64,000 nt of DNA from Aphanomyces cochlioides (lineage: Eukaryota > Oomycota > Saprolegniomycetes > Saprolegniales > Verrucalvaceae), in NCBI GenBank assembly GCA_019828595.1, contig JAHQRK010000035.1:248001-312000 (forward strand), given 5' to 3'. Under the pieces are notes generated by a model, which worked only from the letters and a program-made list of their open reading frames with translations, did not search any database and was not told where the DNA came from. Positions 23,687-34,462 of this stretch are shown in pieces. Position numbers and translations under genes: made by a program. Positions within the stretch are counted from its first letter, which is position 1. Each line of letters starts with the position of its first letter.

Positions 23687-24300
23687 AAGAGTTGTGATAT
23701 TTTGGGGGTGTAGGGTTTAAGAATGAAGGGGTTTATATGAGCAGGGGGTGTAGGGTTTCAGGATGCTAGGGTTTACTTGAGCAGGGGGTGTAGGGTTTTA
23801 CTGGATTCACAACATCCCCTGCACCCCCAATGAAAACAACGCTGTTAAAAATGTCGCAAAAACATCAAGTGGACGAAACAGCAGGGATCTGCTTGGTCGA
23901 GAGCGCAGCTCCTATCCCAAGCATCGACGTCGAGACTGGACACGTTGGACAGATCGATAGAATACGAACATTCATGCGGGCTGCTGGTGCTGGATAAGCT
24001 TGAATAAAAGCGTTGTGGGAATGAATTTTGGGGGTGTAGGGTTTCAGGATGAAGGGGTTTACAGGAGCAGGGGGTGTCGGGTTTTACTGGATTCTCGTCA
24101 ACCCCTGCACCCCCAAAGAAAACATGTAAAAAAAATGTCGCGAAAATATCAAATGGACGAAGCAGCGGCGATCTGCTTGGTCCTCCTGTCCCAAGCATCG
24201 ACGTCGAGACTGGACACGTTGGACAGAGCGATAGAATGCGAAAATGGCGAGCTTGCGCTGCTTCCCAGCGCGCAGAAAGAGACTCACGACATCGTATGTA
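23670..24300 (+). repeat. Tandem duplication of a roughly 310-bp unit with G-rich motifs
   Basis: The unit starting near 23672 (last codons of the reductase-like frame, AATAAGCTGGAATAAAAG) recurs near 23985. Both copies are followed by GGGGGTGTAGGGTTT tracts (23705, 23743, 23785; then 24029, 24069) and then by an ATG frame: MSQKHQVDETAGICLV near 23851 and MSRKYQMDEAAAICLV near 24135. The second frame stays open for 67 codons to 24335. These small frames are unrecognised and may be non-functional. Confidence 0.6.
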
Positions 24301-24335
24301 GCAGCACAGACCCGCCTGTAACGCCGCGGCTGTAA

Positions 24336-24977
24336 TGCCGTGTGTGTTGCACTTGTCTCTGAATCAAGCACTAAACTGATGAAATTGCCCTAAATGCACC
24401 AGAAACAGCTTGTTGTGCGCCCATAGAGGCGATCGATCCGTTCCGCTCGATGCCTCCATGTTTTCCAAGGCTCTTTGCCTTGTTCTCACCCACTCTTGCC
24501 TTCTTGTTTTTTTGTATCTACAACGTGGCTGGCACGGGGTTTGTTTCACCAAAGCATCCTCCAATATCTCGTGCCGCCAACTCTTTCTCACATTCTAAAC
24601 AAATGCAGAGCACGCCGAGAGAGATCATGGCATCTAGACTCTTTCTGTTCTCTGTTGCTTTTATTGTTCTTTCCACGAGAGTCTGGCACGCTGGCATCCT
24701 TCTCTCGTGCCTATATGGTTGAAAATGGCATAAAACTGAAAACCTATCAGTTTAATGCAGTCTTGCTCTCTTGCCTTTTTTTCCGTCTCAAGTGTCCAAA
24801 CAGCGTCGAGTATACAAATATCAAGATATTTGGCACAACCAAGCAAACCACGTAGAAACCAGGCAGTAATTCTATGAACATTTGTATACTGGCTTCTCTT
24901 CCAAGCGCGCGGCCGTCGCCATTACTCACGGGAGTGCACATGCAGATCGGAGCGCATTCTTGATTTGACTCGCTCCC
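24336..24977. other. Intergenic region upstream of the secreted EGF-type gene
   Basis: Only short overlapping open frames without recognisable similarity are seen. The last roughly 100 bp serve as the 5' region of the gene starting at 24978. No clear core promoter motif was identified. Confidence 0.4.
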
Positions 24978-26054
24978 ATGATGTTCAAATACCTTGCGCT
25001 GATTGCCGTGGCGGTTTTCGCCCAAGATGCGACGACGACGCCCGACTCGACGGCTACCCCCGTTCCAATCTCGTCGGAAACGTTCAAGCAACGCCCTGGT
25101 GTGTGCAATGCTGGCGGCAAAGAATGCGCTGCGTACGGCACGGGCAGTGACTACCAATGCGTTGCTGTCGAATCGACGATCCCTTCCTTGAACAACTTGG
25201 CCCAGTGCGTGAAGAAGGTCGACCAACAAGGCTCCAACATTTGCGTCGGTAGCCAAGCTGGTGTGTGCCCCACTTTTGGTAGCTGGCCTGCCTCGTACCG
25301 TGCCGCGCAACCGGTCTGTGCGTTCACGGTCGTGCCAACGTGTACGGCCGCGCAAACCTCGAACGGAAACTTTGTCTCGGTGCGTGAACTCCAATCGGCC
25401 ACCACGACCAAGAAGCCTTCTGGTGTCGAATGCTACTTGAACAACTACCTCTTGGCCAACGGCAGCACGACGCAAATCAAGGGTATCTACAAGTGCGTCG
25501 ACATCACGTTCTACCGCTCCAAGGCGCTTGGCTTGGACCAAACCGAAAAGCAGCTCAAGGCGTGCGCTGGTAACAGCTCCACTGGCTTCACGGCTGGTCT
25601 CTGCAACGGCCACGGCACATGCTCACCCAAGTCTCAATACAGCTCCGAGTACGAATGCAAGTGCAACCGCGGCTACAGCAACAAGGACAACTGCTTTGTT
25701 GCTACTGAAAACGTTTGCGACGGTCTTGGTCAATGCGGTGGTCTCGGTCAATGCGACTCTGCGACCAACACGTGCAAGTGCAAGGATGGTGCCAAGGGTG
25801 ATCAATGTGCTCTTTGCGACCCTGCGTCGGCGGCGGCTTGCAGTGGCTCCAACCAGGGCTCCTGCGGTGTCGATGGCAAGTGCGTGTGCAGGACCGGCTA
25901 CGGTGGCTCCCAATGCGAAGTCAAGTCGGCCCCTACCCCAGCTCCTACCACGACTCCCGCGCCAACCCAAGCCGGTGGCTCCACTCCTTCGGGCTCTGCC
26001 TCGACTGTCTTTGCGTCGTTGGCAGCTGTGGCCCTCGCTGTCGTCTTGGCGTAG
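24978..26054 (+). CDS. Secreted, GPI-anchored EGF-like cysteine-rich surface protein
   Basis: An uninterrupted 358-aa frame. Residues 1-17 form a hydrophobic signal peptide (FKYLALIAVAVF). A Cys-rich ectodomain follows, then EGF-like repeats from about residue 205 (CNGHGTCSP, ECKCNRGYSN, GQCDSATNTCKCKDG, GKCVCRTGYGGSQCE). Next is a Thr/Pro/Ser-rich stalk (about 318-342; APTPAPTTTPAPT) and a C-terminal small-residue and hydrophobic tail ending AVALAVVLA with no basic tail, which is the layout of a GPI signal. It is therefore expected on the outer face of the plasma membrane or in the cell wall. Many oomycete surface and adhesion proteins share this plan. Partners are unknown. Codon use is strongly GC-ending, like other host genes and unlike the transposons around it. 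Confidence 0.85.
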   Translation: MMFKYLALIAVAVFAQDATTTPDSTATPVPISSETFKQRPGVCNAGGKECAAYGTGSDYQCVAVESTIPSLNNLAQCVKKVDQQGSNICVGSQAGVCPTFGSWPASYRAAQPVCAFTVVPTCTAAQTSNGNFVSVRELQSATTTKKPSGVECYLNNYLLANGSTTQIKGIYKCVDITFYRSKALGLDQTEKQLKACAGNSSTGFTAGLCNGHGTCSPKSQYSSEYECKCNRGYSNKDNCFVATENVCDGLGQCGGLGQCDSATNTCKCKDGAKGDQCALCDPASAAACSGSNQGSCGVDGKCVCRTGYGGSQCEVKSAPTPAPTTTPAPTQAGGSTPSGSASTVFASLAAVALAVVLA

Positions 26055-26161
26055 ATTCATTAACTGAGCCAGCTTAACACAGAGTTGTTTTTATATAGCC
26101 AGTCTGTTTTCTTTTCTCGGAGGGGAATTGGGGGTGCAGGGGTTTCAAAGCAAAAAATGTA

Positions 26162-28188
26162 CTCCCTCCGTCCCACAAAAATGGAACGAGTTTCGGGAGG
26201 GTTTACATGACAAACTATAATATTTCTTCAAAACCATCAAACGAAAAAATCACCCATCCTTGCTCGTAAATCCACGATCTGATTGGATAATCGAACAAAG
26301 CGCGCCCAAAGCTTCTGATTGATGCGAGCAAAGCGGGAAAACGTTCATCAACACCGATGAAATGGCCAGTCAAAAAGTTGATACAAAACTTAATATAAAA
26401 CATTCACTCTTTCACTTTAGTGACAAACATTTCTATGTATCGACACCATTGACGATGGGAACAGGAAGACGAGACCTAACGAATGAAGAGCGCGATGCAA
26501 TCCTGAGGGAAGTTCTTCTGGAAAGCAAAAATGGCTACATGGCAAGGCTTCCAAAAGGATTTAGCCAGGTATTGGCATCGAAATATGGCTGCCATCAAAG
26601 CACAATTCGAAAAGTTTTGGCTCGAGCAAAACAGCAAGGCGTTGCTGATGGCAACATGAGAGTGTCAGTGTCAAACATGAAGCGTGGTCGTGTGGGACGT
26701 AAGAAAGCCTTCACAGCTGAGCAGGTTAAGGAAAAGATATTGCGTGTACCTATTGCTGAGCGAACAAACCTAAGGCTAATCGCGGAGAAGACAGGTAAAT
26801 CGGTTGATTTGAGTCTCTCAAGTTATGTTAGGAATAAGCCGCGGTTCACTTCATCACTATCTAAAGCAAGAAATCTTTAGAGCTCACACCAACGCGATAA
26901 AGCCCAGCCTGACAGAAGCAAACAAGTATATGCGTATGCAGTTTGCCTTGCGGTTTGTAAAATCCAACTTCGAGCTACGCGATATGCATGAGTACGTCCA
27001 TTTAGACGAAAAATGGTTCTACCTGACAAGGGAGACGAAAACCTACTATCTTGTACCGGGGGAAAGGGAGCCAGAGCGTAGGTGTAAGAGCAAACGGTTC
27101 ATCACAAAGGTGATGTTCTTGAGTGCGGTAGCGCGGCCAAGATATATTGAAGACTCTGGTCAATGGTGGGATGGAAAGATCGGGACCTGGCCGTTTGTGC
27201 AAGAAGAACCAGCGAAGCGAAGTAGTGCCAATCGACCTGCCGGCTCCATCGAACTGAAAACTCTCAGTGTCGCAAAAGAACTTTACCGCTCGTACCTCAT
27301 TGACAAAGTCCTCCCATCAATCGTGACCAAGTGGCCAACACGCGAGCGCACAGTTCTCTTGCAACATGACAATGCCCGCTCTCATGTCTCCATCAATGAT
27401 GCTGAATTGACGAGGGTCTTCAATGCCTACAAGACAAGTGGTTGGAACTTCTCCCTGGCGCCGCAGCCCCCAAACTCACCCGATACGAACATCCTAGACC
27501 TTGGTTTCTTCGCCGCGCTGCAGTCGCTCCAGCATCGGAAGCGAGCACACTCAATTCAAGGACTGATCGACAACGTCTTGTGCGCTTATGATGAATACCC
27601 ATATGAGAGACTGAATCACACGTTCATTACTTTACAAAGCTGCCTACTGGAAACGATGAAGTGTTTCGGCGACAACACGTACAAGATACCCCACCTTTCG
27701 AAAGAAATGCAATCTCGACTTGGCCGCCTCCCGACAAGCCTAATGGTCCCTGCAGAGGTGTTCCGAGCTGCCACTGCAAAGCTGTGCGATGCCGACTGCG
27801 AGAAACTGGAGCAGGAACTAGCAAATGAGGTGAGCGAGGCGCGAATCGTCGACGAATTGGCCAACCTTCTTGAAGAAATCGCCTTGAATGATGAGTCCAG
27901 TGAAGACATGATGTCCGCCTTGGCTGAATCTGGAGTAGATGTGGCGCTGCAGGAGGGTTCTCGAGGTAAACCCCCCTCCTGAATCGTTTGGCGCTGTCAG
28001 AATTGGCCCCAGATGAGTTTCGGTTGTATTTGCGACACATATTTTGAGCAATATTATTGGCTAGATGTAACGTTACAACCTTTTAAAGCTTATCAACAAT
28101 TATAAAGTTTCGTGGTCAGCGGTATTTTTATTCAAAGGAGGGGTTCGCCAATTTTCTGATTCGCTCCATTTTTGTGGGACGGAGGGAG
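26162..28188 (+). mobile_element. Plant-type mariner-like element, near-complete
   Basis: A 2027-bp element bounded by a perfect 24-bp terminal inverted repeat starting CTCCCTCCGTCCCACAAAAA. TA lies on both sides (26160-26161, 28189-28190). It encodes the transposase at 26455-27982. The perfect TIRs and near-intact coding region suggest recent insertion. The CTCCCTCCG terminus and DD39D transposase match plant mariner/Stowaway-partner elements and their stramenopile relatives. Confidence 0.9.
26455..27982 (+). CDS. Mariner-like (DD39D) transposase
   Basis: The cut-and-paste transposase of the surrounding element. The N-terminal half holds helix-turn-helix DNA-binding regions (about residues 10-130: KYGCHQSTIRKVLARAKQQG). 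The catalytic triad is in VHLDEKWFY, LLQHDNARSH and PPNSPDTNILDLGFF. The third Asp lies in the NSPDTNILDLGFF context typical of plant-type mariners. Two overlapping frames (26455-26794 and 26823-27982) join if 26795-26822 is removed as a 28-nt GT-AG intron, giving 499 aa with the linkage IAEKT-VMLGISRGSLHHYL. The alternative is a frameshift, which would make the copy dead. The start at 26455 was chosen because upstream codons look non-conserved. Confidence 0.8.
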
Positions 28189-29150
28189 TATTGTCTTCGG
28201 AATTTACAGTGTGGATTGAATTGGCATTTTGATTTTGTCCAATCCAAAGTTAAAGTAGTTTCAATTGGCTATATATATGAAGTCATACATCAAAGTTGTG
28301 TGAGTTGACAGAGATCCATCACCCCACGCTCATGCTTGCCGAGCTACGGCCAATTTTTGCACGCCTCCGGTAGCAATAATGATGTTAACTGAGCAAATAA
28401 ATTAAGAGGAATTTACTCCTATTTCTCTGAATTAAATCAACGACAGAGCGATTTCAGCGTTCCTGGACAAAGGGCTTGGAAAGTTGACATCACATACGAC
28501 CTCGTGATACCCCGACGTTGTTTAAAGCCTCATAGAGAACATAAATCAAACATTTAAGGCGAAAGCTGTTTATCTACTTTTGTTTCAATCCTTTTTTCGA
28601 GATTGCGTTGCTTAACTTGTGCAAGTAAAGACAGCACCAACTCTTTGACATGCATTGCATCGGTAAAAATCCTGAAAGACATTTACAAACATCTTTCTCT
28701 TATAGCTAGCAATCAAAATGTTGAGTTGTAGACTATATATCCTCTCTAGACATGGAACAAGTTTTCAATCTGTTAGCATTTGAATTGAATTTCGCATGAA
28801 TCCGAGTACAAATTTAAGTGCATTCCGATTCTAGACCCTTATTCAGTCACAGTGAGTACTGTTTTCTAGTTTAATGTCCCCGTAAAGGAGTTTAGATTAG
28901 CTTTCAACTACTTTTTCCTGCGCTGGGAAAAATCATTGGGCGGGTTTCTTTATTTTATCAGCATATGATTGGCCAATGCATCCACAGTGCAATTTGCTCT
29001 GCGAGTTCCATTGAGAAATAAATTCAAATCATTCAATACAAATTTCAAGTATAAACAAAGAGAAAAAATATCACTTTTTTGGAAAAAACAATGAAGTTTG
29101 CACTGTAAACCCCTTAATTTCAATATGTTACACACTGTAAAAGTTGATGA
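28189..29150. other. Intergenic, AT-rich
   Basis: No gene, RNA or repeat was recognised. It is the 5' flank of the aldehyde dehydrogenase gene. Confidence 0.4.
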
Positions 29151-30684
29151 ATGCACTTTCCATTTTCGTCAAGATCGCAACAAGTGATGCTCCGGACGGT
29201 CCAAGCGTTCATTCACGGCCGCCATGTCACGGGCCGTGGCGTCGCTAGAACGCTACTTGATCCTCACAATAGAACTCCTATCACGCAGTTCAACGACGTG
29301 GATGCTCAACAAGTGGCGGAGGCGGTGAAGAGTGCCGAGGAAGCGCAGCCACTTTGGGCAAAGATGACACCGGCAGCACGAGGAGCGATCCTACGACGCG
29401 CTGCCGCGATTTTGACACAAGAAACGGAAAAAGTACAAATGCTGGAATGTATCGACACTGGTCGTGTCTTGGCGGAAATGGAGACCGACATTTTGAGTGC
29501 GACTGACTGCCTCGAACACTTTGCTGGAATTGCGCCAACTTTGGGCGGTCAAATGCTCGATGTCCATTCCCCTAACTGGGCGTACACTCGACGTGAACCG
29601 ATTGGCATCACGGCGGGGATTGGCGCATGGAACTATCCACTTCAGAGCGCGGTAGCATTCTTATTCTTTTGAAGATCTCATGTTCTTGACGTAGGCTTGG
29701 AAGAGTGCTCCTGCTCTTGCGTTTGGGAATGCAATGATCTTCAAGCCATCCGAGGAAACACCATTGTCGGCAGTACGTCTCGCAGAAATTTATGTCGAAG
29801 CGGGAGTCCCTCCAGGTGTGTTCAATGTTGTGATCGGAGGTGGTGAAGTTGGCTCTGCGCTCGTATCCCATCCATCAGTGCGCAAAGTATCCTTCACGGG
29901 TTCTGTCCCGACGGGAAGGAAAGTCTATAGCACATGTGCCGAGCAGATCAAGCCTGCGACAATGGAACTGGGTGGCAAGTCAGCCCTGATTGTCTTTTCT
30001 GACACGGACCTCCATGAAGCTGTGTCTGGCGCGATGCTGGCCAACTGGTACTCGAATGGCCAAGTGTGTTCGAACGGCACGCGTGTATTCGTGCACGAAT
30101 CGATCCACGATGCATTTGTCGATTTGCTTGTAAAGCGAACGGCGGCACTAAAGATTGGACCACCCCTTCATGCTGACAGTCAAGTTGGCCCCATGATTAC
30201 GGCAACTCATTTGGACAAAGTGCGCTCGTACATCCAAATTGGCATCGACGAAGGAGCGACGCTTGCCTACGGTGGCACGACTCCACCTGACTTGACCCAA
30301 GGCAATTACATCCTTCCGGCCATCTTTACCAACTGCCACGATGACATGCGCATCGTCCAAGAAGAGATTTTCGGCATGGTGGCGTGCATTCTCCCCTTTC
30401 GTAACGAAGATGAAGTCATTTCACGCGCCAATTCTTCACCGTTCGGCCTCTCGGCTGGCGTATTTACGAATGATATGCGCCGCGCTCATCGAGTCGTGCA
30501 TCAGCTCCAAGTTGGCACGTCATGGATCAATACGTACAATATTGCACCAGTTGAACTTCCATGGGGAGGTGTCAAGGCGTCCGGCATAGGTCGTGAGAAC
30601 GGCGTTGCAGCCGCACATGCGTGGACACAGCTCAAGTCAGTCTACGTGGAAATGGATAGTGTGGTGCCATGTCCGTACGCGTAA
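29151..30684 (+). CDS. Aldehyde dehydrogenase, betaine/aminobutyraldehyde type
   Basis: Oxidises an aldehyde to its acid with NAD(P)+. Exons 29151-29651 and 29695-30684 give 496 aa; the 43-nt intron joins NYPLQSA to AWKSAPALAFGNA, a contiguous family motif. Key residues are the general-base Glu in TMELGGKSA (about 258) and the nucleophilic Cys in GQVCSNGTR (about 292), 34 residues apart as in the family. The CSNGTR context resembles betaine and trimethylaminobutyraldehyde dehydrogenases (ALDH9-like). The substrate is inferred. The first 12 residues before an alternative Met at 29187 (MLRTVQAF) contain Ser/Arg and no acids, so a weak mitochondrial presequence is possible; the start is uncertain. 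Its stop is 7 bp from the stop of the convergent methyltransferase gene. Confidence 0.88.
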
Positions 30685-30691
30685 GTTTAAG

Positions 30692-32113
30692 TTACAACTT
30701 GAACAAGACTTGATTCTTGCCTGCAAACGGAAGAAATGTCGACTGGATCGCCGGGTCTTTGGCTTGGAGGTACCGGACAAAGACATCGTACGTCGCAACC
30801 GGCGTTCCATCCGCAAGCGTTCGGTTTGGAAATAATCTACTCATGACACAGCACGGTACGACGGCAAATGGCTTGTTGAGCGCAAGAGCAGCGTCAACAA
30901 TCGCTTCAGTTGCTTCGTCAGGATGCATACCGACTACCAACGAGCATTCTCCAAAAACTTGTGGCGAGCGCGCGAGTGCATCGTCGAGGATTGCTTCAAT
31001 CTACACAAGATTTAGATGGAAAAGTGAGAAAATTTGAACACCTGCGGCGCCAGACCTCGACCTTCATCATCTTGATATTTGAAATGCTCCTTGCGGGGTT
31101 TTCGCCGTCGCTACAGATAATATCAGGCACTCCACATCAATATATACGAACGGGTTCGACTAAAGTTGTGGGTATTCCTCTTTTCGTCCAAAGCTCAAAG
31201 CAAATGTCTCCTCGACCACCAGCGACGTCAACAATCCCCGAGCCGCTGCGAAGGTGATCAGGATTAAATGTCTCCAGGATCCAGTCGCAGAAAATTTTGG
31301 CACGAGCACTCTTGAGTTTCTTTTCTGCAGGGTCGTGGACATCGCCATCAATGGAAGAAACTATCCGCTTCAGCTGAAGACGCTTCTCGAGCCATTCCTT
31401 GCGGAGCGCATTATAATCTTCAAGTTTTCTACAAGCCAAAGGAAAACAAGTCTTCATCATGCTTGCGGGTGTTCGTACCCATGGAAAAACTGGCACTCGC
31501 TTCCCCGCACGCAAGATGCATTGTTAAAATAGTACTTGCATGCGTTTTGTCCTTGGAGTTTGACCATGTTGGTTTGTGTTGATCCGTCTTCAGCTTTCGT
31601 GAAAAAGGTTGTCGCGTCGGCCATTGAGACGTAGGGCACATCTGCACTTATTATTGCAATCTCAAAGCAACAAAGTTGCATACCTGGGTGAATGCTTGCC
31701 CAGCTCACGTCGATCGTGCAACTGCGCAACACAAACAAGAGTTCGTTCGTCGATGGTGTCCTTTCTAAACGTCCTTCTGCGGTCAAAAAATCACCAAGAT
31801 GCATCGCAAACTTGAGTTGAACAACTTGTTCCTTTGTTAGCCATCCATCTGCCGATCGAACCATGAAATTCAGGAGCGCTAACCATGCATGAGCAAAATT
31901 TGTACTTTCCCACGCAAAACGTACTCTTGTCCTCGAGGACCAGGTCGCCAAAGACAAGACCGCGCCTACATTGGACGCGTCAATTAGACGTTATACTTCC
32001 AAGATTACATACGACAAGAGCCTCTTGCGGCAAAGCTGGCCGTAAACCGTCACTTCCACGCTTTCTCCGTCTGCCGCTTCTTCCAGCGTCCCGCGAGTTG
32101 AATGGGCTGGCAT
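30692..32113 (-). CDS. CCCH zinc-finger SAM-dependent methyltransferase
   Basis: Seven exons on the minus strand: 32113-32013, 31965-31925, 31879-31684, 31641-31479, 31428-31152, 31110-31043 and 31000-30692. All junctions are GT-AG with introns of 41-50 nt, and the total is 384 aa. The N-terminal about 110 residues (EVTVYGQLCRKRLLSRGLVF) look like a small beta-barrel or OB-like region. A C-x8-C-x5-C-x3-H zinc finger follows (ACKYYFNNASCVRGSECQFF, then H). The Rossmann motif is IVDVAGGRGDICFELW, and the distal motif is VVGMHPDEATEAIVD with PFAVVPCCV. The pattern resembles the Methyltransf_32 group, which includes tRNA-modifying TRM13-type enzymes with CCCH fingers, so an RNA substrate is plausible but inferred. 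The model depends on six hand-placed introns. Confidence 0.78.
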
Positions 32114-33122
32114 GGTAAATCGCTTTTGATTCGCCAGTCAGACAGCAAATAATGTAATGTCATTGGTCGAAAAAGTCCAGCAATTATCCGGATAAATCCA
32201 GCGTTTTGTAAATCCGGAAAACACAGTTATCCGGATGATCCATTTTAACAGCAGCCGGTTATCGCGGTTGATTGTCTATAGGTCACACATGCCCATTTCT
32301 TTTAAGCCCCCTGTAGATCCTATCGTTTCGTGCACAAAGTGAATGTTTCAGCGTTGATTTTAGTGTCCATGCGGGGAATGTTGGACGTGTGACAAAACGA
32401 GGAAGCCGATATCCGGATAACGTCTCCAATATATCCGGATGTTCGCAATCCCCACATCTGAGAAACCATGTTCGATATTTATCCGGATGTCTTCAGATTC
32501 CATAAGGGGATGTCGTTGAATACTGACTTCGAACTTCGCCAGTCTGCCGACGGTCGGGGCAGGCAGCTGCACATTGGAACGAATTCGATGCGGCTATTGA
32601 CAGTCGTACTGCAGCCGAGGGGCGTCCCACAAGGTGGCAAGAGCTCTACGACAAGAGAAAGATCTAACACAGATCGTTCTCGTATCAAGATGGGTTTAAA
32701 ATGTCTGGTTGTCATCTTGTCACAAGCGGAGATTCCACTGACTGGCGCGCTCTATATATTGAAATGTTGGAGGGGTCTACACTGTGGCGGGTCATGCCCA
32801 AGCATATGCATTAATGGTTGGTCTTGCAGCAGGAGCGATGACGGATGTGGGCCAGCTGGACCATGAGAGGACTTGAGTCGCAATAAATTATTTTATTGGC
32901 TAAAACACGACAAAGAAACGAATGAAAAATAAAAAGCAATAAAAAATGATTTTCATTGGTAAATTAATATCCAATGTTTTTTGTGGAATTATCTAAATTT
33001 TGTCAACTCTCCTCGTGTCGAAGTTGAATCGACTCCTTCGGAAGCCATCAACAGAGTGGGTCTCATGGGGTGGAAGAGTGTCACTGAGTCAGTCTGCGCA
33101 TCATCACTCTCTCTCTTCGAAG
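32114..33122. promoter_or_regulatory. Divergent intergenic region with repeated ATCCGGAT palindromes
   Basis: The spacer between two divergent genes (methyltransferase, bHLH-PAS). 32180-32500 contains at least five copies of the palindromic core ATCCGGAT or TATCCGGATA and near-matches. A similar cluster lies at 51150-51300. The repeats could be transcription-factor sites or part of a repeat element. No ORF of note is present. Confidence 0.4.
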
Positions 33123-34085
33123 ATGGATCGGCGCGACGACTTTGCGCAACACGTGAAAGAAGAAGGCTATCCGATGCACATCAACCTCGGTGTGATCGAT
33201 GGCATGCAACGTGGACGCACGAGCAGCGACTCGTTCATCTTTGGCCCGTGCGTGTGATCTCCTTTTGATGACAACCTCAGCTCGATTTGATGTAGGGAAG
33301 GCACTACACCTGGCGATAGCCCAAATGGCGCGACTGGTGCAGACGGTCTCGCCGCGGATGTGTCGAGGAAACAACGACACAATTTGCGCGAACAGCGCCG
33401 TATCATGCGCATTGGCAACCAGTTTGAACAACTCAAGAAGAAACTCGAATCCGTCGGGTTTCTCTCCAACAAGAAGGACAAACACAGCATCCTTCAAGCC
33501 ACGATTGAATACATTGCAGCGCTCGAACGCGATTCGCATGCTGCCGGCCTCCCACCTCCACTTCCTCGACCGTCGTCGTCGAGCGATTCCGGCAAAGAAA
33601 ACATGAATTCGAACAACCATGCGATCGAAAGCATGCCACCACCAACAAACTACACCCCGCCGCCGCCTCCTGCCGTCGACTACATGTGGAATATCCCAAA
33701 CCCCCAAAGCGTGCAATGTGTGCCTGAAATGGTGATCGATTCGACCGCGACGTACCGCCATGTCTTTCTCCACACGAGCGTGCCATGCGTCCTCACGCGA
33801 CTCGACGGCTCGATTGTCGACTCGAACTACCTCTTCCACGAGCTTTTCAACGCGTCGCCTGACGAACTGCGTCTCTACAATCTCTACTCGCTGTGCCTTC
33901 CAGCCGACGTACCCAAGTTGCAAGGCATCGTGTCCAAAGTGCTGTCGTTTGAAGTCAACTCGTGCCGTGCCAGCATGGTGTGGAAATACGGCGTCGAGCG
34001 TCACGTGTATGTGTCTGTGGCGCTTGTTCGTGATCACACGGGTCAAGCGGTCAATCTCCAGTGCTCCGTCTGGCCTCTTGCTTGA
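33123..34085 (+). CDS. bHLH-PAS transcription factor
   Basis: Exons 33123-33247 and 33296-34085 (48-nt intron) give 304 aa. The basic region and helix-loop-helix read RKQRHNLREQRRIMRIGNQF then LKKKLESVGFLSNKKDKHSI, about residues 65-120. The HNxxExRR contact pattern predicts E-box binding. A Ser/Asn/Pro-rich linker follows (about 130-175). The C-terminal part is PAS-like (HVFLHTSVPCVLTRLDGSIV then NYLFHELFNASPDELRL, ending VSVALVRDHTGQ). It probably acts in the nucleus as a dimer; the sensed ligand is unknown. The stop is 53 bp from the convergent ETFRF1-like gene. Confidence 0.8.
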
Positions 34086-34138
34086 GCATCGATCGTATTT
34101 ATGAGTCAACACAAGTGAGATATAGAATAAAACAACTA

Positions 34139-34462
34139 CTAGACGCCCTCTCCTCCTTCCTCCTCTTGGTCTTTCATGCGCGCTGCTGCTTCTTCGTGCA
34201 AATTCCTTAGCAGCATTCGCATCTCGGCTGGCGTATATCGAGCATTCATCGTCCGGTACTTCTTGAGTTGGATCACTCCTATCATTTCCTTCACCATCCA
34301 CCTCCCACGATGTACCGCACGCTTGATCTCCTCGTCGGCCGTCAAATGGGCCTCCTTGTAGAACGCCTCTTTCGCTTTCTCTCGCACGTAGTCCAATCCC
34401 ATCGGATAGTCTCTTCCAACGACTAAGATGCGCTTGTACACGTCACGGACCAGCGGGTGCAT
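34139..34462 (-). CDS. ETFRF1: LYR-motif protein, ETFRF1/LYRM5-like
   Basis: A single-exon 107-aa frame. The LYRM5 pattern is clear over the whole length: RDVYKRILVVGRDYPMGLDY, then KAKEAFYKEAHLTADEEIKR, then KEMIGVIQLKKYRTMNARY. In the family the protein is a small helical mitochondrial-matrix factor that removes flavin from, and so regulates, electron transfer flavoprotein; that role is taken from the family. The C-terminus is Glu-rich and variable. The length is close to the usual 85-110 aa. Confidence 0.85.
   Translation of the reverse strand: MHPLVRDVYKRILVVGRDYPMGLDYVREKAKEAFYKEAHLTADEEIKRAVHRGRWMVKEMIGVIQLKKYRTMNARYTPAEMRMLLRNLHEEAAARMKDQEEEGGEGV

Noticed and set aside
22590..24120. 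Interstitial telomere array
   Set aside because: The G-rich tracts are irregular and short, not a tandem TTTAGGG array.
24747..25613. 288-codon minus-strand frame over the EGF-type gene
   Set aside because: Shadow frame; the plus strand has a signal peptide, Cys pattern and GPI tail.
33081..34301. 406-codon minus-strand frame over the bHLH-PAS gene
   Set aside because: Arg/His-rich shadow of a GC-rich coding exon; the plus-strand frame carries recognisable domains.
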